From: Flavobacteriaceae bacterium
GTDB taxonomy: Bacteria; Bacteroidota; Bacteroidia; Flavobacteriales; Flavobacteriaceae
Assembly (NCBI GenBank): GCA_947371275.1
Contig: CANBOV010000018.1
Coordinates: 1 to 38,707 of the forward strand
DNA length: 38,707 bases
Direction of reading: 5' to 3'
Shown here piece after piece: positions 10,201-19,800 of the stretch. Numbering within the stretch: the stretch's first letter is position 1; each line of letters opens with the position of its first letter. The position numbers were made by a program, and so were the translations under genes. Below the pieces are notes generated by a model. It ran no database searches and was not told the DNA's origin. It saw only the letters and a list, made by a program, of their open reading frames with translations.

Positions 10201-10839
10201 TTTATTGGCTTTCGTACTATAATAATCAAGGTTGGCTTGAAGCAAATAGTCATACAAAGAAGTTTGGTTAAAGGTGTCTACAGAAAAGTAATCAAAGAGG
10301 GGCTCATAATTTTTTAGAGGCGTGTTTTTTAAAAGGCTTTCTTGTTCAAGCGTTTGATCATAGGCATAATCAATTTCTGCTAGAAAATCAGCGGCTGTCC
10401 AAAGACTTATACTTTTTTGCTTGGCGGAATCAATTTGGGTCCTTTGATGTAATTTGTAATTGTTTTTATTGTAATAAGACGTCAGACAACGGGCATAAAC
10501 CAAATTTAAAAGGGCTTTTGAAGGGAGTGAGGATTTCTCAATTTGCTCTTGTAAATGCTGAATAATGAGGTTTTGAGCGTCTTCTTCTAGTATAAGCAGG
10601 TGTTTTGATTTATAAAAAAAACACTTAATAAGTTCAATTTCATCCTTTTGTTTCGCCGCTTTTGAAGAAATATTTTGAACGATGGCATAGGCCGATTTTG
10701 TTTTTCCTTCATTTTCAAAAGCAACAACTTTGTTCCATAATTTATCGTGATTTTGCGCTACGGTAGATAGTGAAATAAGAAAAATGAGTAAACAAATTTG
10801 TATTTTTTTTATAGGCGTCATAGCAATTGGCGATAGCAT
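4282..10839 (-). CDS. Alpha-2-macroglobulin-like protein with embedded TonB plug
   Basis: A 2185-residue secreted protein with signal peptide IKKIQICLLIFLISLSTVAQ. Residues about 30-560 are helical and then beta-rich, without a motif I recognise. The MG2 signature IYRPGQ is at 578-583, followed by further macroglobulin domains. Inserted between them is a carboxypeptidase-regulatory domain (about 1191-1265: PLPGANVLVQGT, TDFDGYFEI), then LEEVVVTG (1266-1273) and a TonB plug domain (about 1290-1408: IKGIES, PLYVLDGV, LYGSQGANGVIVMTT). The A2M central domain resumes at FFFPQLRT (1421). The thioester motif CAEQ (Cys1644-Gln1647) is followed by an alpha/alpha thioester-domain-like region. No beta-barrel and no T9SS domain are present, and there is no lipobox. 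ATG 10839 starts the frame, but ATG 10821 gives a more typical signal peptide. Likely envelope-located protease trap or surveillance protein; the role of the plug is unknown. Confidence 0.9.
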   Translation of the reverse strand: MLSPIAMTPIKKIQICLLIFLISLSTVAQNHDKLWNKVVAFENEGKTKSAYAIVQNISSKAAKQKDEIELIKCFFYKSKHLLILEEDAQNLIIQHLQEQIEKSSLPSKALLNLVYARCLTSYYNKNNYKLHQRTQIDSAKQKSISLWTAADFLAEIDYAYDQTLEQESLLKNTPLKNYEPLFDYFSVDTFNQTSLYDYLLQANLDYYSTKANKWNAVKKLNADFERSLLGTDVAFKKIIADSIKDNAISKIIRLYQKANSRTIPSELELDRLLFCNDYLCKNDFALIKSLNSMQKRNTDSFLLQKILYEKADLLNNSASKNRFPKNKIIAVAILDSIVAIENKSNTYKKATIKKNEIAKKSLDVKLKAYTYNKENCRAFIDYKNVDSIKVTFYKSNFKDNPNKMSNDSIATLLRLNNRIYAHKKYTLKNYKDYFDYSTEVLLPQLEIGSYWVRIEDLSATNAIVVYKKITVTNTALFAYQSNGKIIFQAVDRKTGAPMADCEIRSEGYNLKTDSKGTAEYLLDAKKNSSNYYQNAIKVIHENDTLDVNTDYLRMYGSAENEDDAKIKGKVDFFLDRGIYRPGQTLFYKGIATQIWNNKQSVLDNFTLKVIIEDANGTEIKSYDTTTNEFGSFTGEFLIPKNGITGAYKIEVDEPDSYENDALYDKLKDEHAIWDNGDMDESRTEFRVEEYKRPKFEVTFEPLKESFVINQSIKVNGLAKAFAGIPISDAKVLYYVERHSYSNWKNNYSDTSTSLVSSETKTDAKGNFTVEFKALADDRYDKKSLPVFNYIITAVVTDNNGETHTAKSTVRVGYHTLELEANIPKVINTKDKNMVSLNSKNLNNQFIGTTGELALYYCKPFGTKFKQRCFTKPDISLISEEDFNSLFPYEKNDANSDSTDKGSLVYSKKVNTAQVKILPLDFISDYQSGHYRLVFKTTDAFNNLIETESHFEIATKTKNDLPENCLFRVEQVNKNPQKDGFVTLKIDSVVPSLFLSCVGNYQNTVFYDGPTELTDYHKTITIPLEKCKSASFKIVFETLFDNQYFKVETPIFASEEPSKITFETTSFRDRLAPGHDETWSFTVKENEKKAEVEVLASLYDSSLDQFNRQDWKGLQKATNQYNNYYGKTSLGFGTTYLKVNYPALKGPQIKYQNEYTKLMWFGFDFSNSNNPTISKEYKTQITKKAPKPANAKLISGYINDRTGPLPGANVLVQGTSRSTQTDFDGYFEIEAAENEQLIVSFTGYNNKTVKADQHNGQIILLEDGVKLEEVVVTGYESKAKKAYSSVASTTIQNVAYDSEDVYFASDIVELLQGKAPGLTISNQEDRSNLSKIKGIESILQGNSAVSGTVQPLYVLDGVVITPAEFLTVNPRDIVDVQILKNQNATTLYGSQGANGVIVMTTRKALDALTQIKTRTNRNETAFFFPQLRTDKEGKISFQFTTPEELTQWKLRLLAHNRSAVSGYLERSVVTQKELMVFPNMPRFLRENDTIVLSTKISNLTPKEKRGIAVLQLYDAATMQNIDSKTLNTNALRNFTITAMGTTVVSWKVKIPEGIDGIDYKVIAKADNYSDGEESILPVLTNSLLVTESIPVWVRPNSKKEYVFENLLNSSSPTLQNHLFTLEYTNNPAWFAIQSLPYLMEYEHDCAEQLFSKYYSNVLATEIISSNPKIAAVFEAWKKAGKSSLKLEQNESLKAIILAETPWALDLQNEAEQQKKLAVLFDLEQAKSNIEMLFQKLKDKQKASGGFAWFEGGTENEYISRHILTGLGHLKKLKVNNNVSKRFVEITKLGMPNADAKFISHATTANDYNRFHYIYADLHYLYMRSFYLEDYPLSEHLTLLINTQLQSITTDWQSYSLYNKALASLILYRFGEKNTAKKIVESLKETASNHDDWGMYWIENKYGWQWYESPIETQALLIEAFTEITNDTKSVDEMKVWLVKNKQTKNWPTTKATTEAIYALLLQGSDWLSVKDKTKIKISSKLRPAAKLAEADKEAEVGYSKSSWQASEINKDLAKVSVQNNSDTPCFGGIYWQYFEKADKVKANDKGLLSVSKELYLKKNTANGVLLTPISSSNPLKIGDLVTVKLIIQTKEDMDFIHIKDLRAACFEPVNVLSQYEWNDNLSYYISTKDASTHFFFDHINKGSYTIEYDLRINNKGDFSNGITTIESMYAPEYTSHTKGIRLKVTE

Positions 10840-10905
10840 TTATTTAGCAATCCAATTTAAGGATTCTTTTGATTCCTTAGTAGGAAAATATAAATTTATT
10901 AGTAC

Positions 10906-10941
10906 AAAAAAAGCCGTCCCTTTTTAGGGACGGCTTTTTTT
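10906..10941 (-). terminator. Terminator of the first FN3 protein gene
   Basis: A perfect 16-bp stem (10906-10921 and 10926-10941) around a TTTT loop with core GCCGTCCC, 18 bases beyond the stop codon of the gene ending at 10960. On the minus strand it ends in a U tract. It separates that gene from the macroglobulin gene. Confidence 0.9.
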
Positions 10942-10959
10942 ATATAAGGTAACTTCGTT

Positions 10960-13900
10960 TTAATTAAGTAATTTCTGCGTCACTATTTTCCCGTTCTCTA
11001 ATTTGATCGTCGCGATATAAACGCCGTTCGCATAAGGGAAGTGTTCTTCAAAATTAGTTTTTGAAGTGTTGGTTTTATAAGTAATGATATGTTTACCTGC
11101 AACATCATAAATACTAATAGCTTCAATATTGTCCATAGATTTTATATGCAAGTTATGGTTGTTAATATAACCAAAGGTATTACTGTTGTCAAAAGTAGGA
11201 TTACCCAAAGTGCTGTTCTTGTATCGCAATATAAAGCGATCACCATAATAACCCACATTACCCGAGAATGAATAAGGCGCTACACGTAGGTCATAAACCA
11301 AATTGTTATAAGTGTCTTCCAAATAAATAGTCTGTGCTTGATTTTCAAATAAGCCATCAACTTGATTAATGGAAATGGTATACACACCATCATAAGGTAA
11401 AGAAAAGCCTAGCGGAATAAAGTCATTGTCATCAAATGGTACTGGTCGACCCTGAATAATCATAGGGTTGCCTTCTAATAATGAATAAATGCTCAACTGA
11501 GGGACTACTTTATAAGGTGCGTCAAATAAACGATCTTTGTCATAAGTAGCATCACTCACATAACCTATCAAGGTTGTAGCAGCATTGCTGCTACTGTCAA
11601 CTAAACTTAACCAGATACGATTTGCTTCCTCTCCAGCCGAAGTGGCATTTGAATTGGTTTTATAAAACTGGGTGTTGTCATATGCACTGCTTCTCAAACT
11701 GTTATTAAAGGTGACCGTGCTCGTAGATGCCGCACCATCATTCATCGTCACAAAGAATCCTTGACCGGCGCCAATTTTTCCATTGTATCCTGGTGGTGTA
11801 GACCCTGTTCCATTGTAGGTAACATAATCATTTACCGTATAATTTTGGGCAAAGTTTCCATAGAATGGGTTTGGATTCGTGGCACTTATAGGCGAACCAT
11901 GCGTCCACACTCTAATGTTTCCATCGATGTTAGGGTTGGTAGTCAAAAAGCTAAGACCGTTAATGGCCGAAGGATAAGGATTACCCAGTAAATTCCAGTT
12001 GTCATCTAAGTTCGTTATGTTGACCCCATTAGTTCCTGCATAATTAGCGCCTGTATAAGAGCCTCTTGAGATACTTGGTTGTATAATTCCATTATTAGCA
12101 ACACCACTAAACGTTGCAGTGAAAGGCGCTAAAGCACTAAAGGAATCAGGCCCTCTAACAATATAGCCCTTACCCAGGGTCATCGTTTCTACTCCGGGAA
12201 CCCAAGTGCCGAGGCCACCATTGCTATTGGCCACCGTAGTATCCCATTTGTAAATCAAATAGCTCGAAGTTCCTGGTGAAATGGCAGACGAACTAAAACC
12301 AACTACGGGTGAAGACCAATATACATAATCATAGTTGTGCACATTTGTAGTACGCTGCATTGTAATAGTGCCCGAATTGACCGCCGTATTGTTAATCTGA
12401 ACTAAGTTGGCCCCGTTTTCAACCGTCAATGCACCGCCAGCTAAAACTTTTACAAAATCAGTTACTGTAATGTTATTTCCAGGCTCTAACTCTAAATCGC
12501 CACCACTTTGAATAGTAATAGTATAAGCATAAGCATTATAATTGCTACCCGATATATTTGGGTCATTAGTAACGTTAGGTATGACAACACAATCGCTACT
12601 AGTAGGAATGCCACTAGGTGTCCAGTTATTCGCGTTATTCCAATCGGTGTCTATAGAACCATTCCATGTTTTACCAGTCGAAATAGTAACCGTTGTTTGT
12701 CCAGTAGTTTTTAAGGTAGTACCGTTACACAAGGCATACGATACTTCAGCAGTATAGATTGTTGTGGCACTCGGACAAACATTTACCGTATTAGAAGTCC
12801 CTACAACAGCACCTGTGGTTCCTGCTCCTTGGTACCATTTGATCGAAGCAATCGAAGCACCGGCCGGAGTAAAGCGCCAAGCTTCATTCGTTACCGCCCA
12901 ATCAGCATCCAAGGCATTTCGATTCGGTGCAACTACCGCTTGAGAACCGGTAGCATTTTGTAAACCTACGATAGCATTTCCACTATTCCAGCCCGAACAT
13001 ACGTTTTTCTCTTTAATGTATATATCAATCACGTTGGTATTTTCATATAATACAATCATACCCGAGTACAATTGTGTAGTACAGGAGAACATAGGAATAT
13101 CACTCCAAGCAGCCACTAAGGCTCTACAACCAGTGTTTAAAGTAATTAATTCCCATCCAATTTTACCACCTAAACTCGGATTAATATCTTGATAAACCCC
13201 AAATATCGTATTCAAAAATAGGGTGTTATTTGGTAAATTATTAGCAAATGACCAAGTGGAATAACCTCCTGGTGTATTATTAACGGTATCAAAAGTGATG
13301 TTCCCATTAGAACCAATCAAACACTGATTGTAATTGTTGCCATAAAAGCAAAAATTAAATGGCAAGTTTACTGTGGAAGACCAAACGTCGTCTACATTAA
13401 CACTCACCGGATTAGCCAAACAGCTAAATTGATACGGAGGAGCATACGGAATTGAAGATACGGTATAAGTTGTCGTTTGATAGTAATTAGGGTACGTAGC
13501 TTCCAAATCTACACAAGTTGCGGTAGCATTACAACTCAAAGTCTGAGGCGGAGCCCCATTCAGCCCTAATCCTCCCGAAATTACAGACGGGCATGCTACT
13601 GTAGTAGTACCCGTTCCTGGACCAGGGGTACAAGGTATTGGAGCCGTTACACACAGTCCAAAAGTTCCATTGTTGTCATTTCCATACTCCCAAAAACGAA
13701 TCCAAAGGGTAGTGCCTGGGGTTAAACCTATTAAGTTCATGTAAGGCATCAAACCGTTAGTGCTGCTGTCGTCATCACATTGTAGCAACGTTAGCCCTGC
13801 ACAAGTTCCAGTATAAACCGCCATACCACCATCGGTAATGATTCCTTCAATCGAATCGATGACTAAGGTTCCCGAAGCAGGAACTAAAACGGAAAACCAT

Positions 13901-16518
13901 ACATCGCCTCCTATATAATTGGCACAACCTGGCGCTGTGACTCCGGCACTAGCAGTAGCGCCAGCATTAGTGTACGTGGTATAGTTACAAGTCGTTGAAG
14001 GAGTAATAGCGATAGCAGTACTACAATTGTCATTACTCAGTAGCGTTGAACACAAATTGGTTAAATAGCTACTGTCACAACTAGTATTATTGGCTTTAAT
14101 TCGGTAGTAATAAGTGGTAGAACCACTTAGACCGGTTACGTTATAAGTAACTGCCGTACCCACAGAAAAGGGTGATCCACTGATTGGTACCGTATATCCT
14201 GCATTAGTGTAGACCTCCAAAGTATACGAAATCGCAGCCGCACTACCTCCAATAGGAGAAGCAGTCCAACTTACCGTAAATCCAGTAGCAGTAATAGCAG
14301 AGTTTACTGCAGTAGTTGGGGCAGCCGGACAAGTTATGGCATTACCAGTTAACGGAGCAGTAGTTAAATAATAAGGCGCACCACCACAATTGTTGTTATA
14401 CGAGAATATGTAATAATAGTATTTAGTGTTACTAGTCAAACCAGTATCGGTAAAAGTTACCGCATTACTAGTTACCGCACTTCCTTGAATGACACGGGTA
14501 GTACCCGGAGTCAATCCAGTAAATCCAACCGCATAGGTGGTACCATTCGCTAAAGTAGGCGCTATAGCACTACTGCTTCTAATAATTAAATACCCGCTAG
14601 GAGCCGAAACTGGAGCTGTAAATGACCCACTTATACTATTGTTCGTAATAGTGCTCAACACTAAAGTAGTCGGTTGAGCGGTGGGTGTAGTACAACCGGT
14701 AATTACAGAACCAGTCAAATACGCACTATCACAACTACCATTGTTGGCTTTAATACGGTAATAATAGGTAGTAGCCGCAGTCAAACCCGAAATCGCATTG
14801 GTTACTCCAGTTCCCATTGAAAAAGGAGATCCACTAATAGGCGTAGTATAAGTAGCATTAGTATAAACTTCCAAAGTATAAGTAATAGAAGCAGCCGCAC
14901 CACCGGCAATAGAGGCAGTCCAACTTACAGTAAAACCAGTCCCTGTAATCCCAGAGTTAACGGCTAAAGTTGGTGCGGCCGGACAAGTAGTGGCGTTGTT
15001 AGTTAGCGGACTTGCCGCTAAATAATAAGGGGCCCCAGTACAACTGTTGTTATAAGAGAAAATGTAATAATAATATTTGGTATTACTGGTTAAACCAGTA
15101 TCCGTAAAGGTCACCGCGTTACTTGTAACCGCACTCCCTTGAATAACAAAGGTTCCAGCACCAAGATTAGATCCCACAGCATAAGTAGTTCCATTCACGG
15201 GAGTAGGAGGAGTAGCACTAGTGCTTCTAACAATTAAATAGCCGCTAGGCGCAGGGCTGGCAGCCGTAAAGCTTCCCGATAGACTGGTACTAGTAAGGCT
15301 ACTTAGTACTAAAGTAGTAGGTTGGGCTGAAGGTGTAGCACAGTTCGTTTGAACGGTACCCGTCAAATAGGCACTATCACAACTACCATTGTTGGCTTTA
15401 ATTCTATAGTAATATGTAGTACCCGCATTGAGGCCACTCAAAGCATACGTTACGGCTGTACCAACACTAAAAGGAGAACCGCTAATAGGAATAGTATAGC
15501 CCGCATTGGTATACACTTCCAAAGTATAATTGATTGTGGCAGCACTTCCACCAGCGACAGCAGCCGTCCAGCTTACCGTACAACTAGTTCCAGTAATCGC
15601 TGAATTTACAGCAACCGTAGGGGCTGCCGGACAAGTAATGGCATTGTTGCTTAAAGGGGAGGTAGTCAGGTAGTAGGGAGTACCTATACAACCTGTAGTA
15701 TAAGAATATAAATAAAAATAATATTTGGTGTTACTATTCAATCCCGTAGCACTAAAACTAGTGCTATTCGAGGCCGATACTACGGTAGCGCCATTAATGG
15801 TATTTCCCGCAACATAGGCAGTGCCGTTCACCGGACCCGGACTAGGGGGAGTAGCACTAGTGCTATACAATACTAGATAGCCACTCGGAGCCGGACTCGC
15901 AGCAGTAAACGAACCGTTTATGCTTGTACTAGTAAGAGTTGATAATGTTAAGGAGCTAGGTTGAGCGCTTGGAGTAGTACAGTTAGGTGCCGTTACACAA
16001 AGACTACTTAAGTTCATAGAGTTACCCCCCGTTCCATTGATGTTGGAAACTTTAATGTAATAGGTTCCTGCAGCCAATGTAGCCGTAATGGTCTCGGTCT
16101 GTGCCGTATCAGCCCCATTATTAGCATTAGCACATTGGGTCTCCGTCAACGTTCCACCACAAGTTCCAGACACCAATTGCAACATAAGGTTACGATTAGT
16201 TGAAATTCCAGTAATAGTTACCGTCAAGGGTCCCGCTGCTACGGTAAAGGAATACCATCCCTCTCTCTTAAAGTTATTACCCGATCCAAAACAACTGGAT
16301 GCCCCTACACTAGGGTTGGTCTCTCCATTATCACTTATATTTTGAGTAGTTGCACAAGCACCATTAATTGTTAGCGCAGTCGCATTAGTACAACTGGTCC
16401 CTTGGCCAAAAAGCGTAATGCTGTTCAATACAATAAACAACATCATCAGTAGACGGGTTGCTTTACTATTGAATTTTGACAGCTTGGTATTTTGTTTAAA
16501 AATGTATTTATGTTTCAT
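10960..16518 (-). CDS. Giant FN3-repeat T9SS cargo protein, paralog 1
   Basis: About 1852 residues, start taken at ATG 16518; a TTG two codons earlier is less likely. A long basic N-region leads to the signal peptide core RLLMMLFIVLNSITLFGQ. Residues 40-178 form a PPC-like beta domain. Residues 180-824 contain three ~215-residue units, each of two FN3 domains (YYYRIKANN, SGSPF). A second PPC-like domain (NDNCSTA) is at about 828-960. Residues from about 966 are shared with the neighbouring paralog: VDDVW, a nidogen-like region (FNFCFYGNNY, SDIPM), and IDTDWNNANNW. The last ~75 residues are a type A T9SS sorting domain ending QKLLN. Probably exported across the outer membrane and attached to the surface or released; adhesion is plausible but unproven. 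No catalytic domain was seen. Confidence 0.93.
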   Translation of the reverse strand: MKHKYIFKQNTKLSKFNSKATRLLMMLFIVLNSITLFGQGTSCTNATALTINGACATTQNISDNGETNPSVGASSCFGSGNNFKREGWYSFTVAAGPLTVTITGISTNRNLMLQLVSGTCGGTLTETQCANANNGADTAQTETITATLAAGTYYIKVSNINGTGGNSMNLSSLCVTAPNCTTPSAQPSSLTLSTLTSTSINGSFTAASPAPSGYLVLYSTSATPPSPGPVNGTAYVAGNTINGATVVSASNSTSFSATGLNSNTKYYFYLYSYTTGCIGTPYYLTTSPLSNNAITCPAAPTVAVNSAITGTSCTVSWTAAVAGGSAATINYTLEVYTNAGYTIPISGSPFSVGTAVTYALSGLNAGTTYYYRIKANNGSCDSAYLTGTVQTNCATPSAQPTTLVLSSLTSTSLSGSFTAASPAPSGYLIVRSTSATPPTPVNGTTYAVGSNLGAGTFVIQGSAVTSNAVTFTDTGLTSNTKYYYYIFSYNNSCTGAPYYLAASPLTNNATTCPAAPTLAVNSGITGTGFTVSWTASIAGGAAASITYTLEVYTNATYTTPISGSPFSMGTGVTNAISGLTAATTYYYRIKANNGSCDSAYLTGSVITGCTTPTAQPTTLVLSTITNNSISGSFTAPVSAPSGYLIIRSSSAIAPTLANGTTYAVGFTGLTPGTTRVIQGSAVTSNAVTFTDTGLTSNTKYYYYIFSYNNNCGGAPYYLTTAPLTGNAITCPAAPTTAVNSAITATGFTVSWTASPIGGSAAAISYTLEVYTNAGYTVPISGSPFSVGTAVTYNVTGLSGSTTYYYRIKANNTSCDSSYLTNLCSTLLSNDNCSTAIAITPSTTCNYTTYTNAGATASAGVTAPGCANYIGGDVWFSVLVPASGTLVIDSIEGIITDGGMAVYTGTCAGLTLLQCDDDSSTNGLMPYMNLIGLTPGTTLWIRFWEYGNDNNGTFGLCVTAPIPCTPGPGTGTTTVACPSVISGGLGLNGAPPQTLSCNATATCVDLEATYPNYYQTTTYTVSSIPYAPPYQFSCLANPVSVNVDDVWSSTVNLPFNFCFYGNNYNQCLIGSNGNITFDTVNNTPGGYSTWSFANNLPNNTLFLNTIFGVYQDINPSLGGKIGWELITLNTGCRALVAAWSDIPMFSCTTQLYSGMIVLYENTNVIDIYIKEKNVCSGWNSGNAIVGLQNATGSQAVVAPNRNALDADWAVTNEAWRFTPAGASIASIKWYQGAGTTGAVVGTSNTVNVCPSATTIYTAEVSYALCNGTTLKTTGQTTVTISTGKTWNGSIDTDWNNANNWTPSGIPTSSDCVVIPNVTNDPNISGSNYNAYAYTITIQSGGDLELEPGNNITVTDFVKVLAGGALTVENGANLVQINNTAVNSGTITMQRTTNVHNYDYVYWSSPVVGFSSSAISPGTSSYLIYKWDTTVANSNGGLGTWVPGVETMTLGKGYIVRGPDSFSALAPFTATFSGVANNGIIQPSISRGSYTGANYAGTNGVNITNLDDNWNLLGNPYPSAINGLSFLTTNPNIDGNIRVWTHGSPISATNPNPFYGNFAQNYTVNDYVTYNGTGSTPPGYNGKIGAGQGFFVTMNDGAASTSTVTFNNSLRSSAYDNTQFYKTNSNATSAGEEANRIWLSLVDSSSNAATTLIGYVSDATYDKDRLFDAPYKVVPQLSIYSLLEGNPMIIQGRPVPFDDNDFIPLGFSLPYDGVYTISINQVDGLFENQAQTIYLEDTYNNLVYDLRVAPYSFSGNVGYYGDRFILRYKNSTLGNPTFDNSNTFGYINNHNLHIKSMDNIEAISIYDVAGKHIITYKTNTSKTNFEEHFPYANGVYIATIKLENGKIVTQKLLN
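14042..15981 (-). repeat. Three tandem ~640-bp FN3-pair units
   Basis: Units are at about 15343-15981, 14695-15342 and 14042-14694 (639, 648 and ~653 bp). Each begins at a Cys codon of the type CxTPxAQP and encodes two FN3 domains. The similarity is obvious at both DNA and protein level (CPAAPT, AYLTG, YYYRIKANN recur), so this is recent internal duplication. Confidence 0.85.
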
Positions 16519-16602
16519 AAACAATACAATTATTTTGACAGATCAGCTAAACCTAAAATGAAGCCCAACAATAGATTTCATTTAAAGAGGTTAATTCTTA
16601 GA

Positions 16603-16610
16603 CAAAAATA
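16603..16610 (-). promoter_or_regulatory. Possible -7 box for FN3 paralog 1
   Basis: On the minus strand this reads TATTTTTG, matching the Bacteroidota -7 consensus TAnnTTTG, 84 bases before the ATG. No clear TTTG -33 element at the right spacing. The intergenic region 16519-16885 otherwise holds only the terminator of the upstream paralog. Confidence 0.4.
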
Positions 16611-16834
16611 CAGTTAAGTTGCGATAAGATGTAACATTTTGGGTATATAACCCTAATTACTCGTTGAAATGCACTTTTGTAACAGTGAGCTGTATTTTAT
16701 CGATATTTTAAGTTATTTTTAAAATATAAACGAATCAGTATTAGAACGTTATTCAAATGTCGAGCAAAAATATTGTGAAATGACATTACTGCCTATCGAA
16801 CTCAAATTAGTTACTAAGAAACTTATAAACAATA

Positions 16835-16864
16835 AACCCCTGTCTAATTTCTTAAACAGGGGTT
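16835..16864 (-). terminator. Hairpin after FN3 paralog 2
   Basis: AACCCCTGT (16835-16843) pairs with ACAGGGGTT (16856-16864) across a 12-nt loop, about 20 bases beyond the stop codon at 16886. The U tract on the minus strand is short and interrupted, so termination may be imperfect. Confidence 0.65.
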
Positions 16865-16885
16865 GGTGCTTTATTATGTTAAAAA

Positions 16886-19800
16886 TTAGTTCAGTAATTT
16901 AACCGCTGTTTTTTGCCCATTTGCTTTTAGGATAGTGGCCAAGTAAACTCCGTTTTGGTAGGGAAACTCCATTTCAAAATGATTCGCTTCAACACTTGGT
17001 TTTACTTTTGATATTAATTTACCCGACATTTCATAAAGATAAATCTCTTTGATAGTATCATCTGATTTTATATTCAAAATGTGATTCGAAATATAAGCAT
17101 AGGTGCTCGCGGTTTCATGAGTAACGGTCCCCAAAGTAGTATTTATATAGCGCAATATAAAACGATTGGTATAATTTCCAGCTGAGGCTACAAAGGAATA
17201 CGGAGCTACTCTTAAATCATGGATAATTTGTAATTCAGTATCTTCTAAATAGATGTTCTGACTGCTGTCAGTAAATAAACCATCCACCTGATTAATTCCA
17301 ATAGTATAGGTTCCATCTGTTGGTATAGAAGCTCCTAAGTGTACAAAGTCAGTATTGTCAAACGGAGTTGGTCTTCCATTGATGATGACCGGTTTGTTTT
17401 CAATCATAGAATAAAGACCCAGTGCGGCAGAAGCTTTGTGATACGCATCATATAAGCGATCTTCGCCATATGTGGCATCGGCAACATAACCTACCAATGT
17501 ATTAGCTTCGTGATGATTAGCATCGATTAAACTCAACCATATTCTGTGTTTTTCCGTTTCTGCTGCTGTAGTAGCATTACTTGAATTTTGTTTGTAGAAC
17601 TGACTGTTGTCATAAGCTGCACTTCGCATACTGTTGTTAAAGGTTACATAAGCACTACCTGCAGCTCCATCATTCATCAATACAAAAAACCCTTGTCCTG
17701 CTCCAATCTTACCATTAAATCCAGGCGGAGTTGAACCTGTACCATTATATGTTATATAATCATTAGAATTATAATTTGCAATGAAAGTACCATAAAACGG
17801 ATTAGCATTGCTATTACTTATCGGTGAACCATGGGTCCATAACCTCACATTTCCATTAATATTAGTATTCAAGGTCAAGAAACTCAACGCGTTAATAGCC
17901 GATGGAAAAGGATTGCCAATTAAGTTCCAATTGTCATCCATGTTAGTGATTGTAGTGCCATTGGCTCCAGTAAAATCAGCTCCAGTATAGCCCCCTCGTG
18001 AAAGCAAGGGTTTTTTAATTCCATTATTAGGAATACCTGTAAAGGTTGACGTCAATCCTGAGGGCACCGTAGAACTTAACGAACCAGGAGCCAATACAAT
18101 ATAGCCTTTAGCTAATGCCATGTTTTCAGTTCCAGCAACCCAGGTTCCTTGTCCACCGTTACCATTTGTTATCGTCGGATTCCATTTAAAAATATAACCC
18201 GCAGGTGAAGTAGGAGAGATATGACTCGAGCTAAATGTTTTTACAGGCGAACACCAATAAACATAATCATACGCTTTTACATAAGCAGTCCTATCCATGT
18301 TAATGTTACCGCTATTAACCGCCGTATTATTGATTTGAATCAAACTTGCACTATCTCGTAAATTAAAAATAGCACCCGATTTTACTTTCACAAAATCGTT
18401 AACAATGATATTGTTTCTTGACGTAGCTTCCAATGATGAACCATAAGACACCGTTAAATTATAACAATAAGCATTATAACCTAAACCCGAAATTACAGGT
18501 TCATTAGTAGCACTAGGAATAGTTATACAGTCAACATTGGTAGGAACACCCGCCGGTGACCAGTTACCTGCAGTATTCCAATCAGTATCAATCGCTCCTG
18601 TCCATGTTTTGCCAGTTGAAATAGAAACGGTCGTTTCAGATGTCAATTTCGAGGTTACTCCATTGCAAAAAGAATAAGTTACTTCCGCAGTGTAGGTGGT
18701 CGTAGCAGTCGGACATACACTTACATTGGCAGTCGTGCCCACTACAGTTCCTGCAGTGCCAGATCCTTCATACCATTTTACAGAGGATACTGAAGCCCCC
18801 GATGGAGTAAATCTCCATGCCTCCTCATTAACGGTCCAATCTGCATCCAACGAGTTTCTATTAGGTGCCACAACCGCCTGGGTAGCGTTGGCGTTTTGTA
18901 TTCCTATCACGGCATTACCGCCATTCCAACTAGAACAGGCATTTTTTTCTTTTATATAAACATCAATGATATTACTGTTTTCATACATCACCATCATGCC
19001 GGTGTATAAAGAGTTGTTACATACCGTAGAGTACATCGGGATGTCACTCCATGCAGCCACTAAGGCTCTACAACCACTACTTAAAGTGATTAATTCCCAG
19101 CCCACTTGACCTCCTTTACTAGGATCTATATCGTGATAAACACCAAATATCGAATTCAAGAAAAGGGAGCTATTAGGTAAGTTATTAGTAATCGACCAGT
19201 TTGAATAACCTCCCGGAGAATAAGTGGTAGTGTCAAACGTTATAGCGCCATTGGAACCAATAAGTACTTTATTGTAATTATTTCCATAAAAGCAAAAGTT
19301 AAAAGGTAAAGTAATCGTGTTAGACCATACATCATCAACATTTACACTCAAGGGGTTAGCCAAACAGGTATATTGGTAAGGTGGTGCATAAGGGATCTCA
19401 CTTACAGAATAACTGGTAGTTTCATTATATTCAGGGTAAATAGCTTCCAAATTAGTACACTTGTTGGTAGCATAACACGGAATAGTGCTAGGTGCTGCGC
19501 CACTCATTCCGGCTGCTCCAGCAACTATGTTTGGACATGAGGTAGTTCCTGTTCCATTTCCTGTGCCAGCACTACATGAAGTAGTCACACAGATAGAGAA
19601 AGATCCCGATCCACTGCCGCTACCACTGCTGTACACTCTAACATAATAAGTTGATCCTACAGTTAATCCTGCAAGGGTTGTTGACTCTATACTGCTTCCA
19701 GAAGTGGCATTTACACATTGCATACTGGTCAATCCAGCACATGTACCACTAAATACTTGAAATACTACATTACTCATCGTATTCGGTGTTACCGTTACTT

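Noticed and set aside
15349..15603. Plus-strand open frame within the FN3 array
   Set aside because: It arises from the low-complexity Thr/Ser/Ala codons of the repeats read backwards.
16519..16524. TTG start two codons before the FN3 paralog 1 ATG
   Set aside because: The ATG at 16518 gives a normal signal peptide and start codon.
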